From: Paenibacillus periandrae
Lineage (GTDB): Bacteria; Bacillota; Bacilli; Paenibacillales; NBRC-103111
Direction: 5' to 3'
Assembly: GCF_022458865.1 (NCBI RefSeq)
Contig: NZ_JAJNMU010000005.1
Location: 248,001 to 312,000, forward strand
Length of the DNA stretch: 64,000 nucleotides
This document shows positions 15,349 to 24,373 of the stretch, in pieces. The stretch's first letter is position 1, and each line of letters begins with the position of its first letter. The position numbers and the translations under genes were made by a program. Below the pieces are notes generated by a model that did no database searches, had not been told where the DNA came from, and was given only the letters and a program-made list of their open reading frames with translations.

Positions 15349-16527
15349 GTGAGTAAACAAATTTTGATCTTGGGTGGCGGCTACGGCGGCTTGTTAAGCG
15401 CTCTTTCCGCTCGTGCCCATCTAACGCATGAAGAAGCAGAAATTACTGTTATTAACCGTGTGGGCTCGCACCAAATTATTACTGAGCTGCACCGTCTTGC
15501 TGCAGGCAATGTCGCCGAGAAGGCAGTAGCTTTGCCATTGGAAAAGCTGCTTAAAGGAAAACAGATCAATGTGGTGGTTGGTACGGTTGATGAAATTAAT
15601 GTGGAAGAACGCAGAGTGCTTCTTTTGGGTGGCAAAACGTTCAGCTATGACGCTTTGGTGCTCGCTCTGGGCAGTGAAACCAACTATTTCGGTATTCCAG
15701 GTCTGCAGGAAAACAGCTTCACGCTGAAATCCGTTGCCGATGCCAACCGTTTATTTGCACATGTGGAGCAAAGCATTCGCAATTACAGCAGCACCAACAA
15801 CAAAGCAGACGCTACTTTCGTTATCGGTGGCGGAGGCTTGACAGGCGTTGAGCTGGTCGGTGAGCTTGCTGATGAGCTGCCGGGCATTTGCCGTAAATAT
15901 GGCGTCGATTTCGCAGACGTTTCACTGTATCTGGTTGAGGCTATGCCAAGCATTCTGCCAATCTTTTCTGCTGAGCTTATCGAGCGTGCAACGGTCAGCC
16001 TTCAAAATCGCGGTGTTGAATTCTTGACGGGCCTTGCGATTACCGAAGTGAACGGACCAACCGTAAGCCTCAAAGACGGCAGAACGATTGATACCAGTAC
16101 ATTGGTTTGGACTGGCGGCGTACAAGGCAGCTCGCTGGTAGCAAATTGTGGAGTTGAAGTGAATCGTGGTCGTGCAACGGTTAACGAAGCGCTGCAATCC
16201 GTTTCCCATCCTGATGTATTCCTCGCTGGCGACTGCGCAGTCGTATTTGGACCTGAAGGACGTCCGTTCCCGCCAACTGCACAATTGGCTTGGCAAATGG
16301 GTGAGCTTGCTGGCGCTAATATCGCTGCTCATTTCAAAGGCACAACTATGGATAGCTTCAACCCTGTATTCTCAGGAACATTGGCAAGCCTTGGCCGTAA
16401 AGATGGTATCGGCTCCGTAGGTGGAAGCGGTATTGAATTAAAAGGTACTCCGGCATCCTTGATGAAAAAAGCGAGCAACGCCCGTTACTTGTCCCACATT
16501 AACGGATTGTTTGCCCTTGCTTATTAA
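15349..16527 (+). CDS. ndh: type II NADH dehydrogenase
   Basis: A 392-residue FAD/NAD(P)-dependent oxidoreductase. FAD motif LILGGGYGGL at residues 5-14, second Rossmann motif FVIGGGGLTGVELVGELADE near residue 155, and the C-terminal flavin motif VFLAGDCAVV followed by PPTAQLAWQMG. It oxidises NADH and passes electrons to menaquinone without pumping protons, at the inner face of the membrane. The start is GTG at 15349 with GGAGG six bases upstream; a TTG seven codons earlier lacks a site. Transcribed with the DUF1641 gene. Confidence 0.92.
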   Translation: MSKQILILGGGYGGLLSALSARAHLTHEEAEITVINRVGSHQIITELHRLAAGNVAEKAVALPLEKLLKGKQINVVVGTVDEINVEERRVLLLGGKTFSYDALVLALGSETNYFGIPGLQENSFTLKSVADANRLFAHVEQSIRNYSSTNNKADATFVIGGGGLTGVELVGELADELPGICRKYGVDFADVSLYLVEAMPSILPIFSAELIERATVSLQNRGVEFLTGLAITEVNGPTVSLKDGRTIDTSTLVWTGGVQGSSLVANCGVEVNRGRATVNEALQSVSHPDVFLAGDCAVVFGPEGRPFPPTAQLAWQMGELAGANIAAHFKGTTMDSFNPVFSGTLASLGRKDGIGSVGGSGIELKGTPASLMKKASNARYLSHINGLFALAY

Positions 16528-16545
16528 TAAGCTGGCTATGCACTC

Positions 16546-16581
16546 AAGCCCCTCCACAGCATATTTGTTGTGAAGGGGCTT
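16546..16581. terminator. bidirectional terminator after ndh
   Basis: AAGCCCCT (16546-16553) pairs with AGGGGCTT (16574-16581), extended by CACA/TGTG inside, with a T run on the plus side. It separates the plus-strand ndh operon from the convergent minus-strand gene ending at 16584. Confidence 0.8.
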
Positions 16582-16583
16582 TT

Positions 16584-17483
16584 CTACTTTCTTTCCACCT
16601 TGGTCCCCGTTAGCAGCTCCAGAGACAAGATCACAGCAGACATGTCCAGCTCCCCAAGCTGCTGCTCCACAGCCTTATGCAGAACAGCTTCCACATGATT
16701 GCCCGTAGCTTCTTCTATTCCAGCTTCCACGACGAGTCGGTTAGCTAACCCGACATCCTTAAGCAGGTACTTCAGAGCGCCCCCGGGTTGAAAGCTGCGA
16801 TCCAGAATATGCTGCTCAACATGGCGTCGCAGCATACGGCTATCCCCGTAGCTTGTGGAGAGAATTTGATACAGCTGCTCGGGGTTGATTCCATAGGCAC
16901 TGCCTGCTGCCATAGCTTCTGCAGCTGCTAAAGTATGTGTGGCAACCAAATATTGATTCATCAGCTTGGCTACGCTGCCCAAGCCCGAGCTTCCCAAATA
17001 CTGCACATTGGAGCCTAATTGTTGAAGCACAGGCAAGCATTGCTCATAGGCATCCGCTTGTCCACCCACCATGATCGTTAAGGTACCTCGCTCTGCACCT
17101 TCCGGGCCGCCGCTCACAGGTGTGTCCAAATAAACCAACTTATACGATGCCGCCTCCGCACCTAACTGCACACTCAGCTCGCGACCGACGGTTGTAAAGT
17201 CCATACAGATGGCTCCGGGTTTCGCTTGTTTAAAAATACCCTGCTCAGCCATATACAATGCCTGAACATCCTGCGGCATCGATAGACAGGTACATATCAT
17301 GTCAGCCCGCTCTACAGCTTCCCCAATTGTCGCCGCACGGCTCGCCCCGAGCTGTATCAGCGGTTCTACCTTTTCCGCCGAACGGTTATATACAGTGACC
17401 TCGTATCTGGCTTTAACCAGTCGTGCCGCCATTCGGGAGCCCATGACCCCCACCCCAATAAAGCTAATCCGTTGCAGTTTCAT
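16584..17483 (-). CDS. 3-hydroxyisobutyrate dehydrogenase family oxidoreductase
   Basis: A 299-residue beta-hydroxyacid dehydrogenase. Rossmann motif FIGVGVMGSRMAARLVKARY at residues 8-27, the family signature DTPVSGGPEGAERGTLTIMV near residue 120, and the catalytic-lysine segment GLGSVAKLMNQ near 170. The family reduces or oxidises small 3-hydroxy acids with NAD(P); YkwC of Bacillus is similar. The substrate cannot be told from sequence. GGAGG lies close before the ATG. It probably shares a transcript with the gene upstream (21-base gap). Confidence 0.88.
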   Translation of the reverse strand: MKLQRISFIGVGVMGSRMAARLVKARYEVTVYNRSAEKVEPLIQLGASRAATIGEAVERADMICTCLSMPQDVQALYMAEQGIFKQAKPGAICMDFTTVGRELSVQLGAEAASYKLVYLDTPVSGGPEGAERGTLTIMVGGQADAYEQCLPVLQQLGSNVQYLGSSGLGSVAKLMNQYLVATHTLAAAEAMAAGSAYGINPEQLYQILSTSYGDSRMLRRHVEQHILDRSFQPGGALKYLLKDVGLANRLVVEAGIEEATGNHVEAVLHKAVEQQLGELDMSAVILSLELLTGTKVERK

Positions 17484-17504
17484 CACCCTCCAGCTTGGTA
17501 TGTT

Positions 17505-18041
17505 CTATGTATGGTTTTCCTGGATCCGCTGCTTGCCCTTATCGGTTACAGCAGACGTTCTAACCATATTCTTAATTCGATCCACATGCCGAAAGCGCAG
17601 TGCAGACCAGTCCTCATCAATCGCGATCTGACGTACCGGCTCAAATCCCTCATCGGCGAGCAGTACAGCTACAGTCTCCCTGCTGCAATCCGAGCCTTTA
17701 TAAGCTTTGGATGTTTTTTTCGGATAACACAGCCATAGGAGGCCGTCATCCGCCAGGACCGCGACTCCCAGTCGAGCGGATGTTTGAAGCGAATCATTGC
17801 TGATTCCGAATACCTGTACGAGCGGATACGAATCGCGAAGAGCCTCCCGGTCGACCTCACCTTTAAAATGTGTGATCACTTCCTCCTCATACACCTGAGG
17901 GGCATTCATAACAAGAACGGCCTCCCCCTGGTCTTTGTATTGCATTTTCTGAAATAGCGGATGTACACTCAAATCTGTCACCTTCTCATGGAATGATTCG
18001 TAACAAGCGGCCTTACCCAACCAATGGTTTTGTCCACCCAT
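17505..18041 (-). CDS. hypothetical protein, DUF3052-like
   Basis: A 178-residue protein. The centre resembles DUF3052-type proteins: GVAVLADDGLLWLCYPKKTS, followed by KGSDCSRETVAVLLADEGFE and QIAIDEDWSALRFR. No catalytic residues are obvious. The ATG at 18041 lacks a good ribosome binding site; an internal Met at residue 33 is no better. It precedes the dehydrogenase gene on the same strand. Function unknown. Confidence 0.65.
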   Translation of the reverse strand: MGGQNHWLGKAACYESFHEKVTDLSVHPLFQKMQYKDQGEAVLVMNAPQVYEEEVITHFKGEVDREALRDSYPLVQVFGISNDSLQTSARLGVAVLADDGLLWLCYPKKTSKAYKGSDCSRETVAVLLADEGFEPVRQIAIDEDWSALRFRHVDRIKNMVRTSAVTDKGKQRIQENHT

Positions 18042-18153
18042 TTATCATACCATATTACGGAAAAATTACTTATGTGATACGATAGCAGCAAAACACCGGG
18101 GTCCCAAGCCTGCAGCCTTCCAAATAAGAAACCTTTAGGGGACGTGATCGATC

Positions 18154-19899
18154 TTGCTGGTACATCTTAACCGTACATTTCTTTCGCTCCGCACGAAATT
18201 TATGATCTTGTTCATGGCTCTGATTACAATACCGTTCATGATCAGCGGTGCTTTCACGTATACGAAATACGCGGCGAATGTCGAGCAAAGCACCAAAAAT
18301 TACACACTGCAGATCGTCGATCAAATTCGGATTAATCTGGACCGGTATGTGAAGGAGATCGATAGATTGACCCTGTCTCCGCTGTATGATCCCAACGTCC
18401 TTGCCATTCTGAAAAACCACAGCAGCTCCTATCAGAAAGGGGTCTATTTGACTGCTGAGGAACAGTTTAAAATGAATTTGTTTATCTCCTCAATGGCATT
18501 TGAGCGGTCAGAAATTGAAAGCATTCTCATCTTCACCGACGACGGCAGCCTGTTCAGCAATTCGGATACGAGCGTCATGAACTATTGGTCGCAGGATACG
18601 AATAACTGGATGGCAGACGACATCCTGGAGGACGGCGGGCTGACGATTAATCCCCCGCATACGGTCTCCTATTACACCTCTGGACCAAAAACGGTCGTAT
18701 CCTTGTCACGCCTGATTCGTGAGCCCTATACCCATAGCAAAATTGGCTATATCAAGGTCGATCTCAAAACGGAAGGCTTTGAAAACATCTTTTCCTCGGT
18801 TCAATTCGGCAATAACAGCAAGCTGTACATTTATGATCAAAAAGGGACGATCCTGTATCCCCAGGCTTCGACATCGGAGCCTGACCTGAACGATCCAGGA
18901 TTATTAAGCGCCTCCACCCGCTCCAAATATACAGGGCTGCAAATATGGGGCCAGATTCCACTCGCGGAGCTGCGAAAGGAAGCCAAGGAAATCACCAGCT
19001 ACACCTTGATGATTTCCCTGATATCGCTCGCGGCGGCTCTGCTGCTGGCTGTCCTTTCCTCCGATCGTTTGGTCAAGCCTATCCGGCATTTGCAGAGTAA
19101 GATGGAGCTGGTCAAAAAAGGTTTTTTCAAAGAGCGGGCCATCGTGTCCACTCATGATGAGATCGGGCAATTGACCGAAGTGTTTAACCGGATGGTGGGA
19201 GAAATTGAGCGCCTCGTGCGCGAAGTGTATGAAACCAAATTGCGCGAACGGGATGCAGAAATATCGGCGCTGCAGAGCCAGATGAATCCCCATTTTCTGT
19301 ACAACACCTTAGAATCGATCAATATGATGGCAGTCAGGCATCATCATCTGGCGCTCTCGGACGTCGTAACCAATCTGGGCAAATTGCTGAGATATACCGT
19401 TGATAAACGCCAAACCTTTGTATATTTTCGTGACGAGGTTCGATTTGCAGAAGCTTATATGCAAATTCAGGAGCTGCGCAGCGGTGATCGTTTGCGTGCG
19501 GAAATCTTCATCGATCCTTCACTGCAAACCGTGCTTGTGCTCAAGCTGATCCTGCAGCCGCTCGTAGAAAACGTTATTGAGCATGGCATGGGCAGCGAGC
19601 CGGTGACCATCAGGATCAGAGCGGTAACGGAAAACGACGACCTGATCGTATCCGTGGAGGATGATGGTTTGGGGATGGACGAAGCAGAGATGGAACAGGT
19701 GCTGCGGCGCATCGACTATGCCGGGGAAGCTCCGCACATCAAGCAGCAATTCGGGCACAAGAGCAGCGGTTACGCGCTTCGCAACGTCCATCAGCGAATC
19801 CGGCTTTTATATGGAAAGCCTTACGGGCTCGTCCTGCGTAAAAATGCACATAAAGGAATGACGGTGCTCATTCGATTACCGTTCCAATGGGAGGAATAA
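18154..19899 (+). CDS. YesM-type sensor histidine kinase
   Basis: A 581-residue kinase. A membrane segment lies at about residues 18-38, an extracellular sensor domain to about 280, a second membrane segment (YTLMISLISLAAALLLAVLS), a HAMP region (VKPIRHLQSKMELVKKG), the His_kinase motif LQSQMNPHFLYNTLESINMM, and an ATPase domain with LQPLVENVIEHGM and DDGLGMD. It would phosphorylate the AraC-type regulator one base downstream in response to a sugar or its binding protein. The frame begins at TTG 18154 with a weak site; the ATG at residue 17 is an alternative. Confidence 0.88.
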   Translation: MLVHLNRTFLSLRTKFMILFMALITIPFMISGAFTYTKYAANVEQSTKNYTLQIVDQIRINLDRYVKEIDRLTLSPLYDPNVLAILKNHSSSYQKGVYLTAEEQFKMNLFISSMAFERSEIESILIFTDDGSLFSNSDTSVMNYWSQDTNNWMADDILEDGGLTINPPHTVSYYTSGPKTVVSLSRLIREPYTHSKIGYIKVDLKTEGFENIFSSVQFGNNSKLYIYDQKGTILYPQASTSEPDLNDPGLLSASTRSKYTGLQIWGQIPLAELRKEAKEITSYTLMISLISLAAALLLAVLSSDRLVKPIRHLQSKMELVKKGFFKERAIVSTHDEIGQLTEVFNRMVGEIERLVREVYETKLRERDAEISALQSQMNPHFLYNTLESINMMAVRHHHLALSDVVTNLGKLLRYTVDKRQTFVYFRDEVRFAEAYMQIQELRSGDRLRAEIFIDPSLQTVLVLKLILQPLVENVIEHGMGSEPVTIRIRAVTENDDLIVSVEDDGLGMDEAEMEQVLRRIDYAGEAPHIKQQFGHKSSGYALRNVHQRIRLLYGKPYGLVLRKNAHKGMTVLIRLPFQWEE

Positions 19900-19900
19900 C

Positions 19901-20659
19901 ATGTATAGCATTATGCTTGTTGAGGATGAGGATCTGATCAGACAAGGCTTGAAGACGCTGATTGAGGACGTTATCGGTGGATTTAAGGTTACACAGGAGG
20001 CTAAGAATGGCCGGGAGGCTCTGGAAGCGATGAAACGCTGTCTTCCTGATTGCATTATTACCGATATTCGTATGCGGAATATGAATGGTCTTGAAATGAT
20101 TGAGCAGGTGCGGCACAATTTTCCCGATATCGCGATTCTGGTAATTAGCGGCTATGGGGATTTTGAATACGTAAAAAAAGCACTCCGTTTCAAGGTCGAT
20201 GATTATTTGTTGAAGCCGGTCGATAGAGTGGAATTGACGCAATATTTAACCAACCTCAAGGTACGACTGGATGAAAAGAGCAGCAGCGTAGGCCACAAAC
20301 ATTCGCTTGCACCTGACGCTCCCGTGGAGGAGAACGAGAAGAAAATTATCCGTGAGGTCCGGGAAATTATCCATGCCCATCTGGGGCAGGACATCTCTCT
20401 TCAATTCATTGCCAACAAAGTACATATGAATACTCAATATTTATCGTATTTATTCAAGCTGGAAACCGGACAAAACTTTGTCGATTATGTAATTCAATGC
20501 CGTATGGAACGGGCCAAGCAGCTGCTGCAGGATACGAATTTAAAGGTTTACGAAATCGCCAAGCTGTCGGGATATGACAATGCCAAATATTTTATGACCG
20601 TGTTCAAGCAGCTGACCGGTACTACCCCTTCGTATTTTCGGGAAAGCCACCCACGCTAG
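19901..20659 (+). CDS. YesN-type response regulator, AraC family
   Basis: A 252-residue regulator: receiver domain at 1-120 (MYSIMLVEDEDLIRQG, phospho-acceptor in CIITDIRMRN, KPVD at the end) and a C-terminal AraC double helix-turn-helix at about 150-250 (SLQFIANKVHMNTQYLSYLF, then VYEIAKLSGYDNAKYFMTVF). Strong GGGAGGAATAAC site. It follows the kinase by one base and precedes the ABC importer, which it is expected to activate. Confidence 0.92.
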   Translation: MYSIMLVEDEDLIRQGLKTLIEDVIGGFKVTQEAKNGREALEAMKRCLPDCIITDIRMRNMNGLEMIEQVRHNFPDIAILVISGYGDFEYVKKALRFKVDDYLLKPVDRVELTQYLTNLKVRLDEKSSSVGHKHSLAPDAPVEENEKKIIREVREIIHAHLGQDISLQFIANKVHMNTQYLSYLFKLETGQNFVDYVIQCRMERAKQLLQDTNLKVYEIAKLSGYDNAKYFMTVFKQLTGTTPSYFRESHPR

Positions 20660-20741
20660 CCTACGCATAACACTCGAAATTTTGAACCATAACTCGAATC
20701 TTTTGGATTTTTCCGGGTACGGTTTTTCACTATTATAGAGG

Positions 20742-20755
20742 TGTAAGCGCTTATA
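20742..20755 (+). promoter_or_regulatory. cre-like CcpA site before sugar ABC operon
   Basis: TGTAAGCGCTTATA is one base from the palindrome TGTAAGCGCTTACA and fits the CcpA cre consensus WTGNAANCGNWNNCW at most positions. It lies 28 bases upstream of the binding-protein start and just after a TATTAT candidate -10 element, so CcpA would block initiation or early elongation when preferred sugars are present. Confidence 0.6.
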
Positions 20756-20782
20756 AAAGTGATCCATAAAGGGGAATCGAAC

Positions 20783-22132
20783 ATGAAAAGAAGGTTGTCG
20801 ATGGTTTTATTATCTGTATTCGCCCTAAGCTCCATCATCGGGTGTTCAGCAGGAGTGGACACAGCCAAGGAAACGACGGCTGCGCCGAAGCCGGGAGAAG
20901 TCAAAACGGCGGACAAGGATACGGCTAAACCCAAGGAAGAGATCCTGCTAAAGGTCGGAATGTGGGGAGAAAACGATTCACGCAAAAAAATACTGGAGGC
21001 GTACGTCCAGCAATTCACCGCCAAAAATCCGCATATCAAGGTAGAGTTCATGCTTGTTCCGTTTGCCGATTACCAGCAAAAGCTTTCCATTATGGTCGCC
21101 TCCAGAACGGCACCGGATCTCGTATGGATGTCGGATAAAATGATTCCGCAGTTTATCGAAGCCAAGCAGCTGGCAGATATCTCCGAGATTCAGAACGATA
21201 AGGTCTATGATTTTAACGATAACATCCCTTCGAGCTTTCAACGCTTGAAAAAAGACGGCAAGCTCTACGGTGTACCCTTTCTGAACCCGCCGAAGGTCAT
21301 CTTCTATAACAAGACGCTGTTTAAGGAAAAAGGACTCAAAACCCCGTTGGAGCAGTACAAGGATGGCAAATGGACCTACGATGAATACATCCAGGCGGCC
21401 AAGGCGATCAGCGACCCTTCCAAGGGCATTTACGGAAACTTCCTGATCACAGCCAACGGCTGGAAGGCTTGGGAGGATGCATTCCTGGATACCTTCTGGG
21501 CTTACGGAGCTGACTTCATGAATGAGGAAAGCACCAAGTTTATGTTGAATAGTCCTGAGGGTGAAAAAGCCTTTCAGCTCATATCGGATATGATGTTCAA
21601 GGATCAAACTCATCCGAAGCCAGGGGATCAGATCACCTTCGAAGGCGGGAAAATCGGGATGTCCCGGCAAAATTACGCTTATGTGAATACAGCCAGAAAT
21701 ATTAAAAATTTCGAATGGGATATCGCTCCGATGCCCAAAGGTCCGAACACCGATGCACCGGCAGCAACAGGACTCGCCGCTTATTCCGTCATGCAGGAAT
21801 CCAAGCATAAACCGGAGGCTCTCGAGCTGTTGAAGTTTATGACAAGTAAAGAGGCTATGACCGAGTTCGCCTTCATGTACGTGCCGAACCGCAGCTCCGT
21901 CCTGGCTTCAGATGCGCTGACCAAGGGCTTCGAATCCCCAACCAAGGAAGGCATTAAAGCGGCGCTGATCGATCCGATGAATGGAAAGCTCAGAGCGCAA
22001 AACGCTCATAAAAACTGGCAGCAAATCGATGTGAAGGTTCAGACGATCATTGACCTGCTGTATACCCGCAATATGACGCCGAAAGAAATGCTCAAAAAAA
22101 TGGAGGAAGAAGTCACCCCGTTGATGAAATAA
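20783..22132 (+). CDS. sugar ABC transporter substrate-binding lipoprotein
   Basis: A 449-residue family 1 extracellular solute-binding protein. A lipoprotein signal peptide MKRRLSMVLLSVFALSSIIG ends at the lipobox Cys (residue 21). Typical core segments are MWGENDSRKKILEAYVQQFT, TAPDLVWMSDKMI, and GKIGMSRQNYAYVNTA. The start is the ATG at 20783, behind AAAGGGGAATCGAAC. It binds the sugar outside the cell for the two permeases downstream; the sugar is not identifiable. No ATPase gene is here, so a shared MsmX-type ATPase is likely. Confidence 0.9.
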   Translation: MKRRLSMVLLSVFALSSIIGCSAGVDTAKETTAAPKPGEVKTADKDTAKPKEEILLKVGMWGENDSRKKILEAYVQQFTAKNPHIKVEFMLVPFADYQQKLSIMVASRTAPDLVWMSDKMIPQFIEAKQLADISEIQNDKVYDFNDNIPSSFQRLKKDGKLYGVPFLNPPKVIFYNKTLFKEKGLKTPLEQYKDGKWTYDEYIQAAKAISDPSKGIYGNFLITANGWKAWEDAFLDTFWAYGADFMNEESTKFMLNSPEGEKAFQLISDMMFKDQTHPKPGDQITFEGGKIGMSRQNYAYVNTARNIKNFEWDIAPMPKGPNTDAPAATGLAAYSVMQESKHKPEALELLKFMTSKEAMTEFAFMYVPNRSSVLASDALTKGFESPTKEGIKAALIDPMNGKLRAQNAHKNWQQIDVKVQTIIDLLYTRNMTPKEMLKKMEEEVTPLMK

Positions 22133-22167
22133 GCAGCACGTAATGTCAGCTTAATGACATCCCCCTT

Positions 22168-22187
22168 CGCCAAGCCCGCGCTTGGCG
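22168..22187 (+). terminator. intercistronic hairpin between binding protein and permease
   Basis: CGCCAAGC-CCGC-GCTTGGCG is a perfect 8-bp stem with a 4-nt loop and no T run after it. Such hairpins behind a binding-protein gene usually stabilise the upstream mRNA end or reduce read-through, giving more binding protein than permease. The 62-base gap before the next likely start contains nothing else. Confidence 0.6.
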
Positions 22188-22230
22188 ATATTTCTTGAAC
22201 CTATTTTACCGAAGGAAGGAACCGTCTCCC

Positions 22231-23124
22231 TTGTTAAACAGTGCGAAATTCATGCAGCGCGAGAAATGGTACGGTTATCTGTTCATTTTACCGATGGTGA
22301 TCGGTTATGCGCTATTTTTGTTAGGTCCTATCATTGCGGCATTTACGATGAGCTTTACCGATTGGTCGTTAATTAAGGAAGAGCAGTTCATTGGCCTGGG
22401 CAATTATATCAAGGCGTTTACCAAGGACCCTGTTTTCTGGAGCACCGTATGGAATTCGCTATACTTCACGCTTGTATTTGTACCGCTTAATATCGTGCTG
22501 ACATTGGCCTTGGCCTTATTGCTCAAGGATAAGATTTTGGGTCTCGGCTTTTTTAGAACCGCTATTTTCACGCCAGTCGTCACCTCGATTATAGTATGGG
22601 CAACCGTCTGGAAATATATTTTCCAAACTGATAACGGACTCGTCAATTCCATATTGCGCATAGTAGGCGTGACGGGACCTGCTTGGCTCTATGATCTTTC
22701 CCTGGCGATGCCGACGGTTATTATCGTGACACTGCTCAAGGGGCTTGGGATCAACATGGTGATCTTTTTGGCGGCGCTGAACGATGTCCCCCACATGTAC
22801 TATGAGGCAGCCAGGATTGACGGGGCCAGCAGGTGGGCAACCTTTCGCAACGTGACGCTTCCGCTGATCACGCCCTCCGTGTTCATGGTCGTCATGATTA
22901 CGATGATCGGATCCTTGAAGGTATTCGGGCAAATTTACGTGCTGACCGGAGGCGGACCGGGAACAAGCACCTATGTGTTCGTCTATTATATTTATGAGCA
23001 GGCGTTCAAAATGTACGAATTTGGTTATGCCTCGGCGGTAGCGTTTATCCTGTTTTTCATTATTTTCGTATTGACGATCCTGCAATGGAGCTTGAGGAGA
23101 AGGTGGGTGCATCATGAGCAATAA
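22231..23124 (+). CDS. sugar ABC transporter permease (MalF-type)
   Basis: A 297-residue membrane protein with six membrane segments and the EAA loop YEAARIDGASRWATFRNVTL near residue 195, which contacts the ATPase. I place the start at TTG 22231 with AAGGAAGG about 11 bases upstream; a TTG at 22195 in frame would add 12 residues but overlaps no site. It overlaps the second permease gene by 11 bases. Part of the CUT1 importer with the preceding lipoprotein. Confidence 0.88.
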   Translation: MLNSAKFMQREKWYGYLFILPMVIGYALFLLGPIIAAFTMSFTDWSLIKEEQFIGLGNYIKAFTKDPVFWSTVWNSLYFTLVFVPLNIVLTLALALLLKDKILGLGFFRTAIFTPVVTSIIVWATVWKYIFQTDNGLVNSILRIVGVTGPAWLYDLSLAMPTVIIVTLLKGLGINMVIFLAALNDVPHMYYEAARIDGASRWATFRNVTLPLITPSVFMVVMITMIGSLKVFGQIYVLTGGGPGTSTYVFVYYIYEQAFKMYEFGYASAVAFILFFIIFVLTILQWSLRRRWVHHEQ

Positions 23125-23956
23125 AAAGTGGTCAAAAGCTGCAAAAGTCATTCCGAAATACACAGTGCTGCTGGTGATTACCAGCTTTATTCTGATTCCG
23201 TTTTATTGGATGGTCAGCACATCGCTGAAGGATTTCCAGCAAGCCTTATCGTTTCCACCGCAGTGGATACCGAGCCCTATCCATTGGAGCAATTACTTTG
23301 ACCTGTTTGCCAAGCAGCCCTTTCATTTGTATGTATTCAACAGCTTGTATATCGCCGCTCTGGTCACAGTCGGAACCTGCCTGTTTGCCGCGCTGGCCGG
23401 TTATGCCTTTGCCAAGATCGCCTTCCCATGGAAAAATGCTACTTTTCTGATTCTTCTGAGCAGTATGATGATTCCTACAGAAATCACTACGATCCCCTTG
23501 TTTATATGGTTGTCCAAAATCGGATTGGTGGACACGCATTTTCCGCTTATTGTCCCTCCGATGCTTGGAGCTGGCGGGATGTTCGGTGTTTTCCTGTACC
23601 GTCAGTTTTTTATCACGATTCCGAATGATCTCGATGAAGCCGCCAAAATTGACGGCTGCACGCCATGGACCACTTTTCGCAAAATCATGCTGCCACTGGC
23701 CTCGCCTGCGATAGCTACCTTGTCGATTTTGACTTTTTTGCACAGCTGGAATGAGTTTTTTGAGCCATTGGTGTATTTGAACAGTAGTAAGCTGTTCACC
23801 ATTCCGCTTGCGCTTTCTTTATTCACCTCGGATAGCGGAACCGAATGGCATCTGGTGATGGCTGCTTCGGTTGTGGCCACCCTCCCGCTGCTCACGGTAT
23901 TTTTCTTTGCACAAAAAAAATTTATCGAGGGAGTAGCCATGACAGGCTTAAAGTAA
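23114..23956 (+). CDS. sugar ABC transporter permease (MalG-type)
   Basis: A 280-residue permease with six membrane segments and the EAA loop LDEAAKIDGCTPWTTFRKIM near residue 175. It forms the heterodimeric channel with the MalF-type protein. The start ATG lies within the end of the preceding gene behind GGAGAAGG. It is the last gene of the operon; no glycosidase or ATPase follows. Confidence 0.9.
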   Translation: MSNKKWSKAAKVIPKYTVLLVITSFILIPFYWMVSTSLKDFQQALSFPPQWIPSPIHWSNYFDLFAKQPFHLYVFNSLYIAALVTVGTCLFAALAGYAFAKIAFPWKNATFLILLSSMMIPTEITTIPLFIWLSKIGLVDTHFPLIVPPMLGAGGMFGVFLYRQFFITIPNDLDEAAKIDGCTPWTTFRKIMLPLASPAIATLSILTFLHSWNEFFEPLVYLNSSKLFTIPLALSLFTSDSGTEWHLVMAASVVATLPLLTVFFFAQKKFIEGVAMTGLK

Positions 23957-24046
23957 GCATGCTGTTTACCATGCATAAAATCCAGTTATTTTGCCATAGT
24001 AAAGAAGTAGTTCTCTTGCCTATTACGATACCTGGAGGTTATGGAT

Positions 24047-24331
24047 ATGGCCAAACATACAGAAACGAGCTGGAAGCCGGACAAACCGATCAATCAGCTG
24101 TTCAATTCCGTCAATAAAGTAACGAGTGCTGTAGAGCAAGCGGCCTCGCATCCCAGTGAGCAGATGATTGAGCAAGCACATAATGCGTTGGAGCGGGCAG
24201 ATAATGGACTGACAAACACACTTAAAATCGAAGATAATGAAGAGGCGCTTCAGCAGCTGCAGGAACAATTGGATGACAATCGTGAGCTCTTGCAGCAGGC
24301 GGAAGCTCAAGCTATCAAGAACGAACAGTAG
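24047..24331 (+). CDS. small hypothetical helical protein
   Basis: A 94-residue protein starting MAKHTETSWKPDKPINQLFN, hydrophilic and mostly helical, with a Gln/Glu-rich C-terminal coiled coil (EEALQQLQEQLDDNRELLQQ). The ATG at 24047 is eight bases after GGAGG; the ATG six bases earlier is too close. No membrane segment or known domain. A terminator follows. Function unknown; such short coiled-coil proteins occur in Paenibacillus genomes. Confidence 0.7.
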   Translation: MAKHTETSWKPDKPINQLFNSVNKVTSAVEQAASHPSEQMIEQAHNALERADNGLTNTLKIEDNEEALQQLQEQLDDNRELLQQAEAQAIKNEQ

Positions 24332-24341
24332 GATTACTAAC

Positions 24342-24373
24342 AAAGGGTCTGTCCATTTGGGACAGCCTTTTTC
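24342..24373. terminator. terminator between small gene and MFS gene
   Basis: AAAGG...CTGTCC pairs with GGACAG-CCTTT, with a two-base bulge, followed by a T run (TTTTT). It sits between convergent genes and may serve both strands. Confidence 0.75.

Noticed and set aside
20978..21808. 276-codon minus-strand frame inside the binding-protein gene
   Set aside because: Antisense to a clear lipoprotein gene; no start signal or family.
22516..23163. 215-codon minus-strand frame opposite the permease gene
   Set aside because: His/Asp/Arg-rich peptide typical of antisense to a hydrophobic membrane protein.
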